A DNA stretch of 45,554 nucleotides from a virus (IMGVR_UViG_3300035180_000831:1-45554), one strand, 5' to 3'; counted from the stretch's first letter, positions 31,866-38,289 are shown. The notes: generated from the sequence alone by a model not told the origin. A program made the numbers and translations.

Positions 31866-32671
31866 AATAAATCTCTTAATTTATTATATTGCCCTATCTG
31901 CTCATCATATCCTGGATTTAATGGGTTACTTTTTGGAGTAAAGTGTTGGAAAAAGTCTTTTAAATTACCACTATTCCTAAATTTTTGATAATTACCACCG
32001 TTTCTTAGCAATCCTTCAAAGGATAAAGTGTTTGGAGGGTCATTTATTGATCTAGCAGGATTACCGTTGTAGTCAACAATGCCACTTCCATCTGGTTTCA
32101 TTATATTAAAATAGTTGCCAGCCGCTTTTGGTTTTGGGTCAAGACCACCACGAGACTCTTTTAGAGCAATTATTGTAGCCATCAATGGGTCAATTTTACC
32201 TTGAGTCTCATCAGCCATTCTTTTACCAGATTGTGCGAGCTCACCAGATATAGTAGCTATTGGAGATTTACCACCATTGAATTTCATCAATCCTCTATCT
32301 ATCTGAGCTTTAAGTTCGTCAAGATTTTGTGGTTGATATTGTGACTGTTCACCAAGTACTTGAGGTTGCGGAGTAGGAGTAGGTGAACCCACAGGAGAAC
32401 CAACAGGTGAACCCACAGGCGAACCTACAGGCGAACCTACAGGACTAATTAACTCATAATTACCAGGAAGCATTTCATTTGGGATAGTTCTGCCCATAGA
32501 ATCAGAAATATAAGCACGACCTACAGGTGGTTTATAAATACCAGATGCACCACCCTCACCAGTTCCACCTATTCTTTGGTCGCCACGAACTAATCTATTA
32601 GCTCCCATTTGGAGAGCACCAAAAATCCTTTGGCCAGCACTTTGAATGAGATTATCTAAAAAGCCTTTCAT
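31859..32671 (-). CDS. Lytic transglycosylase/glucosaminidase-like virion protein
   Basis: A 270-residue protein. It starts with a helix, then has five GSPV repeats (residues 76-97, coded by 12-bp DNA repeats at 32382-32441) and a Pro/Gln linker. A C-terminal part contains PLMATIIALKESRGGLDP (162-179) with the candidate catalytic E172 and a downstream NYFNI motif, as in peptidoglycan-cleaving glucosaminidases and transglycosylases. It probably cuts the wall during entry or lysis. It is the last gene of this minus operon. Confidence 0.6.
   Translation of the reverse strand: MKGFLDNLIQSAGQRIFGALQMGANRLVRGDQRIGGTGEGGASGIYKPPVGRAYISDSMGRTIPNEMLPGNYELISPVGSPVGSPVGSPVGSPVGSPTPTPQPQVLGEQSQYQPQNLDELKAQIDRGLMKFNGGKSPIATISGELAQSGKRMADETQGKIDPLMATIIALKESRGGLDPKPKAAGNYFNIMKPDGSGIVDYNGNPARSINDPPNTLSFEGLLRNGGNYQKFRNSGNLKDFFQHFTPKSNPLNPGYDEQIGQYNKLRDLFN
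32382..32441 (-). repeat. Five 12-bp coding repeats for GSPV
   Basis: Units of GGTGAACCCACA type, with small changes, repeat five times in the linker of the transglycosylase-like gene. They produce a flexible Gly-Ser-Pro-Val spacer. Copy number is likely to vary between relatives. Confidence 0.8.
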
Positions 32672-32674
32672 TGG

Positions 32675-32944
32675 TTATATTATATCGGGAAATGGCTTTG
32701 TATATAGACTAGATTTATCACCAATCTCACGAAATATATAATTTGCACCTTTAAACTTAACTTTTATAAAATGAGACATGCTTGTTTTACCTCGCTCTGA
32801 AGCAAGAATAACCTGGTATAAAGTATTACCCCAAGAATATATTCCTGGAGAGTATTGTTTTATCTCATCTGGAGTAGTAAATAAAGTATCACAGAGTAGT
32901 TGTATCGGTCTTGATACTATCTCTTTCGGCTTTGATTTTTTCAT
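32675..32944 (-). CDS. Hypothetical protein (89 aa)
   Basis: It overlaps the end of the glycosyltransferase gene by 56 bases, which is large for a real overlap but both frames look coding. The product has SPGIYSWGNTLYQVILASE near the centre and FIKVKFKGANYIF later. No domain is recognised. Confidence 0.5.
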   Translation of the reverse strand: MKKSKPKEIVSRPIQLLCDTLFTTPDEIKQYSPGIYSWGNTLYQVILASERGKTSMSHFIKVKFKGANYIFREIGDKSSLYTKPFPDII

Positions 32945-33623
32945 AAAGTATCCTATCTACATCTATGCGTTTCTGTACCTCTGGAGATTTATATTTATAA
33001 CTAGAACCACCGAAATGATAAACATATTCATTTGAGATAAGACCTATTCTTTTAAGTCTATTTTCGAATTCCGTATCTCCATACCAGACATCAAATTGTG
33101 TATTGAATACACCAACTCGCTCTACTGCGTGTCTCTTGAGATAAAATGCGAACCCAGGCATCCACTTAGTATCTTTTATATCATCTATCTTAGTTGTCAG
33201 ATTAAACCATTTAAAATTAGGGTCAAATCTTTTAGAGGCATATGTTCTATTTGGAGTATTAGTTACTAGAGCATCATATTTTTCACCAGTAAGTTTATCG
33301 GCTTTCTTGAGGTTAGAGATACAAGTACTAGACAGAACCACATCATCATTTAAGATATATGCTCCATCTTTCTTATTCTCTAGCATTGACTGCAAGATAA
33401 AGTTCCAACCGTTATAGATTCCCTTACCACCACCAGTTACCTCACATAGAACAATTGTACGGCTACCAGCATACATATTGGCTATCTCTAGCCCCGATTT
33501 ATCTGGAGAGTCATCGACAATATATAAAATATCATCTTCATTCATCTGGGGTTGTAGATTAGCCATCATAAAAGCTAATCCAACTTTGTTTGAGTAGTAA
33601 GGGATACCAACTACAATTCCCAT
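32889..33623 (-). CDS. Family 2 glycosyltransferase, second copy
   Basis: A 244-residue GT-A enzyme. The start is set at ATG 33623, which overlaps the Acb2-like gene's stop (TAATG); a longer reading has no ribosome site. Motifs are GIPYYSNK (6-13), LNDDVV (the DXD-like site, around residue 100) and a WMPGFAFYLKR to VWYGDTEFENR stretch. It is unlike the first glycosyltransferase in detail. Together with that gene it suggests surface or DNA glycosylation, acceptor unknown. Confidence 0.75.
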   Translation of the reverse strand: MGIVVGIPYYSNKVGLAFMMANLQPQMNEDDILYIVDDSPDKSGLEIANMYAGSRTIVLCEVTGGGKGIYNGWNFILQSMLENKKDGAYILNDDVVLSSTCISNLKKADKLTGEKYDALVTNTPNRTYASKRFDPNFKWFNLTTKIDDIKDTKWMPGFAFYLKRHAVERVGVFNTQFDVWYGDTEFENRLKRIGLISNEYVYHFGGSSYKYKSPEVQKRIDVDRILYEKIKAERDSIKTDTTTL

Positions 33624-33823
33624 TATTTTGTTAATCCTTTTACAGCCCACATAATAGATTCTTCTAATTTTGTCTTTGCTACTGCAATTTCACGCCCCAT
33701 ATCTGGAGTGTTTATATCATCAAACATTGATTCAAGCACCTCTGCTTGTTCTTTTATCTTACCAATCCAAAGTCTCTGACCCTCTGACAATGGTTTATAT
33801 TCTTTATGGAATGTGTCTGACAT
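33623..33823 (-). CDS. Acb2/Tad1-family anti-defence protein
   Basis: A 66-residue helical hairpin protein. The opening YKPLSEGQRLWIGKIKEQAE (9-28) and the closing GREIAVAKTKLEESIMWAVK (43-62) match the Acb2/Tad1 pattern, in which a Y-pLs start is followed by a long helix and a second helix ending in a LEEavmWa motif. Known members act as sponges for cyclic oligonucleotides (anti-CBASS) or for Thoeris gcADPR. It has GGAG upstream and couples to the next gene (TAATG). The call is from recalled family motifs, not a search. Confidence 0.75.
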   Translation of the reverse strand: MSDTFHKEYKPLSEGQRLWIGKIKEQAEVLESMFDDINTPDMGREIAVAKTKLEESIMWAVKGLTK

Positions 33824-33836
33824 ATATTCTCCTTTT

Positions 33837-33887
33837 TTAAGATAATAAAATGTTGTGTTCGTCTATACGGTCTTTTTTGTCTCTCAT
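33837..33887 (-). CDS. Possible micropeptide (16 aa)
   Basis: The ATG at 33887 follows the stop of the 56-aa gene at two bases, with AAGGA further upstream. The product is MRDKKDRIDEHNILLS. It may be only a coupling ORF. Weakly supported. Confidence 0.25.
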   Translation of the reverse strand: MRDKKDRIDEHNILLS

Positions 33888-33888
33888 A

Positions 33889-34059
33889 TTACCAATTTTC
33901 CTTTTTATACATCTCGAAGTATTCTCCAAAAGCATCTTCTAATTTTTGGAGGTTCGAGGGGTCGGCTCGTAGAATACACTGAGAGAGTGCTTTTACGAAA
34001 CTCCCCCCGAACTTCTCCATATTTTCAATAATCTCAATCTTTTCGTCTTGTCTAATCAT
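33889..34059 (-). CDS. Conserved small phage protein (56 aa)
   Basis: The ATG at 34059 shares its first base with the previous stop (TAATG). The product has IEIIENMEKFGGSFVKALSQ and DAFGEYFEMY, a pattern that recurs in many tailed phages and is often annotated as a conserved hypothetical protein. It is helical and lies two genes from the anti-defence gene. The function is unknown. Confidence 0.7.
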   Translation of the reverse strand: MIRQDEKIEIIENMEKFGGSFVKALSQCILRADPSNLQKLEDAFGEYFEMYKKENW

Positions 34060-34559
34060 TATCTTGAAAGTAATCCGATAATGGTTGTAAAGATATTGTA
34101 ACCGACTAATACCCAGATAGCGATACCGAGGTATTTAACTGAGTCTTCAAGCTTAGTAATCCTCTTACAGTGATTTACCATGTGTTCACCAAGATCTGAT
34201 AAGAAGCTGTGGTCTAGGTCTTTTTTCATATCTTCTGCTGATTTTTTAGCATCATCTAATAGACCATCAAGTTCTTTTAATAGACCTTCAAGTGACTCTG
34301 GCATTTCTGGTTTGCTAACATTACCTGGCTTTACTTCTTGTTTTACTTCATCTTTAGAAACTGGATCTTTGGTATGTCGAAGTGAGTTACCAGAGAAGTT
34401 GATTTTATATTTATTATCATCAATGATATAAACTATCTTTCCATTTAGATTAGCAACTACAGAAATAATACCAACTTTACCAATAACTTCGTCTTTGTTT
34501 TTCCATTCATCTAGTTCTTTTGATTTGACGATTTTAACTTTATCTCCTGGTGCAAACAT
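34059..34559 (-). CDS. KOW-like and C-terminal membrane protein (166 aa)
   Basis: The N-terminus (FAPGDKVKIVKSKELDEW, about 2-19) looks like a KOW/SH3 beta-barrel. The middle is a charged coiled coil (LLKELDGLLDDAKKSAEDMK) and the C-terminus is a membrane anchor (IAIWVLVGYNIFTTIIGLL). This is an unusual combination. The tail may place the coil at the host membrane. No named family is recognised. Confidence 0.6.
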   Translation of the reverse strand: MFAPGDKVKIVKSKELDEWKNKDEVIGKVGIISVVANLNGKIVYIIDDNKYKINFSGNSLRHTKDPVSKDEVKQEVKPGNVSKPEMPESLEGLLKELDGLLDDAKKSAEDMKKDLDHSFLSDLGEHMVNHCKRITKLEDSVKYLGIAIWVLVGYNIFTTIIGLLSR

Positions 34560-34561
34560 AT

Positions 34562-34756
34562 TTACTCCTTTGCCATTCCTGGCGTTTTATTTAATAACTC
34601 AAGTATTTTGTCGGAACTAATACTTGAGCCGACTATAAGACCTACCGTAAAAGACATGAGTAACGAAAATGAGGCTTGGTAGTTCACCTCATCTTTGTCT
34701 GATATGACAGTAACTAGGTTTCCCAAGTTTGCTGCAACCCCAACATAGTCTTCCAT
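34562..34756 (-). CDS. Small single-span membrane protein (64 aa)
   Basis: A single hydrophobic segment (FSLLMSFTVGLIVGSSI, about 30-46) is flanked by polar ends. It lies between a DNA-binding protein and the KOW-like membrane protein. No family is recognised. Confidence 0.6.
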   Translation of the reverse strand: MEDYVGVAANLGNLVTVISDKDEVNYQASFSLLMSFTVGLIVGSSISSDKILELLNKTPGMAKE

Positions 34757-34757
34757 T

Positions 34758-34919
34758 TTATTTTCCTTCGTGCTCTTTAATAATCTGATAAATACGAGAT
34801 TGACTCAATTTATCGTACTTATTACATAAATCAAGCATAGGCATACCATCGTTATAATCTTTAACGATTTGCTCATCTCTTTCTTTATTGTCTTTTGACA
34901 CTCTGCGTGTGATTTTCAT
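34758..34919 (-). CDS. Small helix-turn-helix protein (53 aa)
   Basis: The ATG at 34919 follows GGAG. The product has NDGMPMLDLCNKYDKLSQSR followed by IYQIIKEH, the shape of a resolvase- or sigma-type HTH, with a helix, tight turn and recognition helix. It is the first gene after the promoter at 34949-34977 and could be a regulator of the recurrent palindromic motif. It is too short to carry other domains. Confidence 0.65.
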   Translation of the reverse strand: MKITRRVSKDNKERDEQIVKDYNDGMPMLDLCNKYDKLSQSRIYQIIKEHEGK

Positions 34920-34948
34920 ATTAACTCCTTTTTTAGTAACTATTTAAG

Positions 34949-34977
34949 ACTATACTATAGTCTGTCTAATTTGTCAA
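34949..34977 (-). promoter_or_regulatory. Sigma70-like promoter ahead of the small HTH gene
   Basis: TTGACA (34977-34972), a 17-base spacer beginning AATTAGAC, then TATAGT (34954-34949) on the minus strand. The predicted start is near 34942, with GGAG before ATG 34919. It shares the TTGACAAATTAGA form with three other promoters. Confidence 0.8.
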
Positions 34978-34978
34978 G

Positions 34979-35563
34979 TTATCTTTCCTGATACTCTTTA
35001 AAAGTACCCAAGTCGTGTAGATTAGTCTTGTCATTAAAGTATTCAACTATCCACTGACTTAGCGCTTCTGAGTAATAGACACTTGGCTTGTCGGATTTTT
35101 TCTCTTGTTTAACCTTGAGTACGAAGTCACTGTGTCTTAGAGCAGATAACTCATCTATCTTTTTAACCACATCGGTTTTATCCTCTATCTGCTTGAGTAC
35201 TGGTATCATCATTGATAGTCTTGAGATATTTATATTTCCTACACTTTCCTCACTCATTTGAAGGTATTCTATGTAGTACTCATAGACACGCATATACATA
35301 TAGGCTGCTTCTTTAGAATAAGATATTTCCTCTGAACCAAGAAAATCGGTAAAAGTCTCATAATCAAGAGATTTATATAGTTCTTCATTACGAATATCTG
35401 AGAGTAGTTTACCTATAACAAGGAATAGAGCTTCATTAGTCTTTTTGGCTATGAGTAACTTAGTATAAATATCAAAGGCGTGGTCATGTGCAGACAACGA
35501 CTCTACAGGTGTAAAGTTCTCAAATACACTAGGGAGTGCTGGTGTGTATGGTGATGTAGCCAT
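34979..35563 (-). CDS. DUF3102-like regulatory protein
   Basis: A 194-residue, helical protein. Residues about 45-100 (ALFLVIGKLLSDIRNEELYK, then SFTDFLGSEEISYS-like spacing and AAYMYMRVYEYY) match DUF3102-type proteins of phages and mobile elements. These have an IG-L-IK-like helix followed by a FL-E helix and a YMY region, and they may bind DNA or replication proteins. It follows a 20-aa coupling ORF with TAATG. The match is by eye. Confidence 0.5.
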   Translation of the reverse strand: MATSPYTPALPSVFENFTPVESLSAHDHAFDIYTKLLIAKKTNEALFLVIGKLLSDIRNEELYKSLDYETFTDFLGSEEISYSKEAAYMYMRVYEYYIEYLQMSEESVGNINISRLSMMIPVLKQIEDKTDVVKKIDELSALRHSDFVLKVKQEKKSDKPSVYYSEALSQWIVEYFNDKTNLHDLGTFKEYQER

Positions 35564-35625
35564 TATTTTTTATCTATATAAATCTTTTTATCTTTATTTA
35601 TTTCTTGAATTACTTTTTTTGCCAT
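35563..35625 (-). CDS. Possible coupling micropeptide (20 aa)
   Basis: The ORF MAKKVIQEINKDKKIYIDKK fits exactly between two genes, with its stop sharing a base with the next start (TAATG). The upstream AAAGAG is a weak ribosome site. It probably helps translation of the next gene. Confidence 0.4.
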   Translation of the reverse strand: MAKKVIQEINKDKKIYIDKK

Positions 35626-35633
35626 ATATCTCT

Positions 35634-36353
35634 TTAAAATGGCAAATCTTCTACATTAACTGTATATTCTGGTTTATTGAGTGTCTCTCTGATTTTAGCT
35701 TTAGAGGCTTCTATAGATTCACTAGCTCCTGGTACAGTATTGGATTCTTCTACTGCTACAGCAGAGTTTTCGTCTTTTGAACCATAGATATATGATTCAA
35801 GCGATTTCTCTTTGAACTTCTCTCTGGCTTCTAATTCAAGTGCGGTTAGTGGAATACTATCAGAGGAGTCTACGGTATCTACTGAGTAATATCCTGCTCC
35901 TGGGCGTTCTGTACGAGTAACTATAAAGTCACGCTCTAATACTTTAGTACCGTTTTTAGCTTTTACCTCAATCTCATCACGAACTGATTTACGAGTCTTG
36001 AAAATCTGGAACTCTTGAGTATCACGATTGATAATCGGATAGTAGAAAGTTACAGTAGCCTTGTATGGATCTGCTAATTTATGAGCTTCATCCATAGCCT
36101 TTTTATCTTCTTTGTTTTTAACACCATTGAGAATATCAAAATACTGTTCACAATAACCACATGGGCTTCCTTCGTTTACACGAGTACAGGCGATTCTATC
36201 CCATTCTTTATCACCTTTTTTGATAAAGTGCATACCATCGTAGTAAGGTGCTGCTAAAATGCGGAACTTGATAGTTTCGTCTTTTTTCTTGAGTGAAACA
36301 AATAAATTACTTGACCCTATCTTTACCTCTTGACCAAAATCTGCTGTTGGCAT
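35634..36353 (-). CDS. Single-stranded DNA-binding protein-like
   Basis: A 239-residue protein. It has a beta-rich N-terminal part and a possible zinc site (C56, C65, C68 in ACTRVNEGSPCGYC). A long acidic tail ends in EDLPF, the SSB-type C-terminal peptide. T4 gp32-like proteins also carry a zinc site and an acidic tail, so a replication or recombination SSB role is likely. It is the first gene after the minus promoter at 36402-36430, with GGAGG before ATG 36353. Confidence 0.65.
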   Translation of the reverse strand: MPTADFGQEVKIGSSNLFVSLKKKDETIKFRILAAPYYDGMHFIKKGDKEWDRIACTRVNEGSPCGYCEQYFDILNGVKNKEDKKAMDEAHKLADPYKATVTFYYPIINRDTQEFQIFKTRKSVRDEIEVKAKNGTKVLERDFIVTRTERPGAGYYSVDTVDSSDSIPLTALELEAREKFKEKSLESYIYGSKDENSAVAVEESNTVPGASESIEASKAKIRETLNKPEYTVNVEDLPF

Positions 36354-36386
36354 GTTGCCCTCCTGTTACCCCTTAGGGTGCGTTTT

Positions 36387-36402
36387 TTAATGATTACATA
36401 AA
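36387..36402 (-). promoter_or_regulatory. Palindromic operator-like motif, copy 5, at the SSB promoter start
   Basis: On the minus strand TTATGTAATCATTAAA. The predicted +1 (near 36395) lies inside this motif, immediately downstream of the -10 box, a typical repressor position. Confidence 0.55.
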
Positions 36403-36430
36403 TCCTAACAGAGTTTGTCTAATTTGTCAA
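36402..36430 (-). promoter_or_regulatory. Minus-strand promoter for the SSB operon
   Basis: TTGACA (36430-36425), a 17-base spacer beginning AATTAGAC and TAGGAT (36407-36402). Transcription should start near 36395, about 42 bases ahead of ATG 36353. It overlaps the palindromic motif, which suggests repression. Confidence 0.8.
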
Positions 36431-36467
36431 GCAGCATACCCAATTGAACATCAGAACAACTTACCTA

Positions 36468-36498
36468 TTGACAGCTATACTGATAGTGGGTGTATAAA
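36468..36498 (+). promoter_or_regulatory. Plus-strand promoter for the zinc-finger operon
   Basis: TTGACA (36468-36473), 17 bases, then TGTATA (36491-36496), which overlaps TATAAA (36493-36498). The start would be near 36503, giving a leader of about 145 bases that contains the structured element at 36548-36645. It is divergent from the SSB promoter, about 38 bases away. Confidence 0.65.
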
Positions 36499-36547
36499 TA
36501 CATAAGCATCACCATTTTAAGGTGCATTCCTACGGCAAGAGGGGTAA

Positions 36548-36645
36548 TAGTATAATTAGCGAAACACCTGTTTTCGCATGGTAAGGTAAAAAAAACTTGC
36601 CAAAGTCTAATTATACTAGCCTTGCCAGCCGAAAGCAGGTGTTTT
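36548..36645 (+). promoter_or_regulatory. Structured leader able to sequester the Shine-Dalgarno site
   Basis: TAGTATAATTAG (36548-36559) pairs perfectly with CTAATTATACTA (36607-36618). Inside lie hairpin A (CGAAA, loop CACCTGT, TTTCG at 36560-36576) and hairpin B (TGGTAAG with CTTGCCA at 36596-36602). The loop and stem AAACACCTG (36562-36570) can pair nine bases with CAGGTGTTT (36636-36644), which holds the AGGTG site of ATG 36648. CTTGCCA is repeated at 36621-36627, giving a competing partner for hairpin B. This is a switch-like design; no known riboswitch consensus is recognised. Confidence 0.6.
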
Positions 36646-36647
36646 GT

Positions 36648-36908
36648 ATGCAATACAACAAGTGTTATCAATGTCAAATTAAAGACCAAGTACTCGGTAC
36701 TTCTTTTTGTAGTGTCGAGTGTAAATCAAAATACTTAGAGTCTCACAAACAAGTAAAGTACAGAGATAGTTTTGCCGAAAAATTAGCCAAGTTTAAAGAG
36801 ACACACTTGGCACATAATACAGAACATAATACATCAGATGAAGAAGTAGTTGAATATATGGATAAGTTATTTAAATCAGTACCACAATTAGAAAATACAG
36901 AGAAATAA
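36648..36908 (+). CDS. Zinc-finger protein (86 aa)
   Basis: The start ATG 36648 (MQYNKCYQCQIKDQ) has AGGTG at six bases; an upstream in-frame reading lies within the leader and is not credible. CYQC, then FCSVEC (about residues 6-28) is a zinc-binding treble-clef-like arrangement. The C-terminal half is charged and helical. Its expression is probably governed by the structured leader. Confidence 0.7.
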   Translation: MQYNKCYQCQIKDQVLGTSFCSVECKSKYLESHKQVKYRDSFAEKLAKFKETHLAHNTEHNTSDEEVVEYMDKLFKSVPQLENTEK

Positions 36909-36910
36909 TT

Positions 36911-37063
36911 ATGGGAAAACAACAAAAACTTTTAACGGAAAAATCAATATCTAGACAACAACCATTATTAAGTAGCGACAGGGAGTCAAATCTGGTTATG
37001 TCGCCTCACAGAGAAGAACCAGACCGTCACGATGGACTGAAGGGAAAGTTGCTGTCCGTTTGA
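36911..37063 (+). CDS. Possible small protein overlapping a structured RNA (50 aa)
   Basis: An ORF starting MGKQQKLLTEKSISRQQPLL and ending in GLKGKLLSV, with no clear ribosome site. It overlaps the pseudoknot region, so it may be an accidental ORF in an RNA, or the RNA may be its mRNA structure. Given as an alternative to the non-coding reading. Confidence 0.3.
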   Translation: MGKQQKLLTEKSISRQQPLLSSDRESNLVMSPHREEPDRHDGLKGKLLSV

Positions 37064-37245
37064 TGGGTATGTCCGACTAGAGAGAGAACAGAGTCGGAGG
37101 AAGAAAGAACATAGGATAACAAATAAGACTATGTTCACCTGTTTACTACGCCACTAGACCGACAATCGGAAATATCTAGTTAAGTAATCTTTTATGGGGG
37201 TAGGGGGGGAGCCGTCCTCCGGACATCAGCTAAAACTTGCTATCC
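36970..37245 (+). ncRNA. Candidate novel structured RNA with H-type pseudoknot and hairpins
   Basis: An H-type pseudoknot: GCGACA (36975-36980) pairs with TGTCGC (36999-37004) and TCTGGTT (36991-36997) pairs with AACCAGA (37017-37023), with a one-base inner loop. Then come TCCGACT/AGTCGGA (37072-37078/37092-37098), GAACATAG/CTATGTTC (37107-37114/37129-37136), and ACTAGA/TCTAGT (37153-37158/37175-37180) enclosing CCGA/TCGG. A G-rich stem lies at about 37195-37245. The G+C is higher than the surroundings, and no protein domain explains it. It does not match group I introns, tmRNA or RNase P as I know them. Confidence 0.5.
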
Positions 37246-37323
37246 CTTACTATATATTACTAAGTTATATTGTTATATAAATGTTATAGATATATTTTAT
37301 AGATATGTTATTGATATTGCTAT

Positions 37324-37545
37324 ATGAAGTATTTTTGTAAGGTATGTGGTAAAACAACTCAAGATAAACGCTTTAAGAAGTACTGTAGTGAGGTCTGTAG
37401 GATAAGAGGTATGACTAATAAGCTAGTTATGGATAAGATACAAGAGGATTGGAAAAATGGATTCGACCTAGAAGCCCTAGAAACCTGGAAAAAAGAACAT
37501 CAACCAAGAGTAGACTCTAATGGTGAGACTTGGATTTCTTTGTAG
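37324..37545 (+). CDS. Zinc-ribbon protein (73 aa)
   Basis: The N-terminus MKYFCKVCGKTTQDKRFKKY followed by CSEVC forms a C-x2-C and C-x3-C zinc site. The remainder is helical and polar. It is in the same operon as the zinc-finger gene at 36648 but separated by the structured RNA. Its 3' end overlaps the convergent MazG gene by 46 bases. A DNA- or RNA-binding role is likely. Confidence 0.65.
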   Translation: MKYFCKVCGKTTQDKRFKKYCSEVCRIRGMTNKLVMDKIQEDWKNGFDLEALETWKKEHQPRVDSNGETWISL

Positions 37546-37898
37546 AACTTATCTTTCCACAAAGTATCATGTACCCAAGCTCTTGATTTATCCCTATCCT
37601 CTTTATAATCACCATCTTGAAAATCGCCTGCCGTATATCTACTCATGTTGTAAGCGACCTTTTCTCTTACCTCGGAATCTACATCAACACCTAATATATT
37701 CGCCAAAGTATAAGCAAAGATAAACACATCCGCTACCTCTTGAGCCATATCTTTATTATCACCATTCATATGAGCGTCTTTTAGTTCATCTACTTCACCT
37801 AGCAATAGGTCTAAAGTAACTTGAAATGTATTATTAGTCATCATCACAGGTCTATCTTTGAGAAAATCGGCAACCAACTGCTGTACACCTTCTTTCAT
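37500..37898 (-). CDS. MazG-like nucleotide pyrophosphohydrolase
   Basis: A 132-residue enzyme of the all-alpha NTP-PPase superfamily. The metal-binding EVDEL (35-39) and EVADV (54-58) form the E-x2-E and E-x2-D pairs. It may hydrolyse non-canonical or host nucleotides, or lower (p)ppGpp indirectly, as proposed for phage MazG. It is the last gene of the late block and overlaps the convergent zinc-ribbon gene. The start ATG at 37898 follows AGGAA. Confidence 0.75.
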   Translation of the reverse strand: MKEGVQQLVADFLKDRPVMMTNNTFQVTLDLLLGEVDELKDAHMNGDNKDMAQEVADVFIFAYTLANILGVDVDSEVREKVAYNMSRYTAGDFQDGDYKEDRDKSRAWVHDTLWKDKFYKEIQVSPLESTLG

Positions 37899-37918
37899 TC
37901 CCTTTTTCCTTATGTTTT

Positions 37919-37937
37919 CAGAGGGTTTTTCCCTCTG
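37919..37937. terminator. Perfect 7-bp hairpin after the lysis genes
   Basis: CAGAGGG, a loop of five T, then CCCTCTG. On the minus strand it follows the stop of the membrane gene at 37944 by a few bases, but it lacks a U run. It may be an RNA-processing or stabilising hairpin rather than a terminator. Confidence 0.4.
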
Positions 37938-37943
37938 GTGACA

Positions 37944-38288
37944 CTATTTATGTTTTCTTGCTTGTTGAACAGTATATACACCGATTATCATTCCAAGTAA
38001 ATACCAGATAGTTAAAAAGAAGATTGTAACCGATCCTGCATAAGCCATAGCATTATGCTCTTGAGTAGATATATCAGATAATTTATCAAAAATACGAGGT
38101 AAGTTCGTCATTAAAAGAAGTGCGGCATAACTACCAACCGTTATCATTCCTTTTGTTGCTTGTTTGAGTTCTCCATTATAAATTGCCGCGCCTATAAATA
38201 TAGAAGTCATAGCAGTCATTCCCATAGCAGGATAGAATCCGGATGCGTTGATTACATAAGAAGCAGATTGTAATAGGATTTCAAACAT
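37944..38288 (-). CDS. Multi-span membrane protein, holin-like (114 aa)
   Basis: Three to four hydrophobic segments (YPAMGMTAMTSIFIGAAIY, GSYAALLLMTNLP, SVTIFFLTIWYLLGMIIGVY) and a basic C-terminus (QQARKHK). Together with the two upstream small membrane genes and the amidase it makes a lysis cassette. Size and charged tail fit a holin or antiholin. No named family is certain. Confidence 0.55.
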   Translation of the reverse strand: MFEILLQSASYVINASGFYPAMGMTAMTSIFIGAAIYNGELKQATKGMITVGSYAALLLMTNLPRIFDKLSDISTQEHNAMAYAGSVTIFFLTIWYLLGMIIGVYTVQQARKHK

Positions 38289-38289
38289 A

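Noticed and set aside
36911-37063. Programmed frameshifting at the pseudoknot
   Set aside because: No slippery heptamer lies five to nine bases upstream of the pseudoknot and no long alternate frame follows.
37064-37245. A group I intron in the region between the zinc-finger genes
   Set aside because: ACTAGA and AAATATCTAGT recall the R and S strands of P7, but there is no room for P3 and P8 between them, and no interrupted gene is visible.
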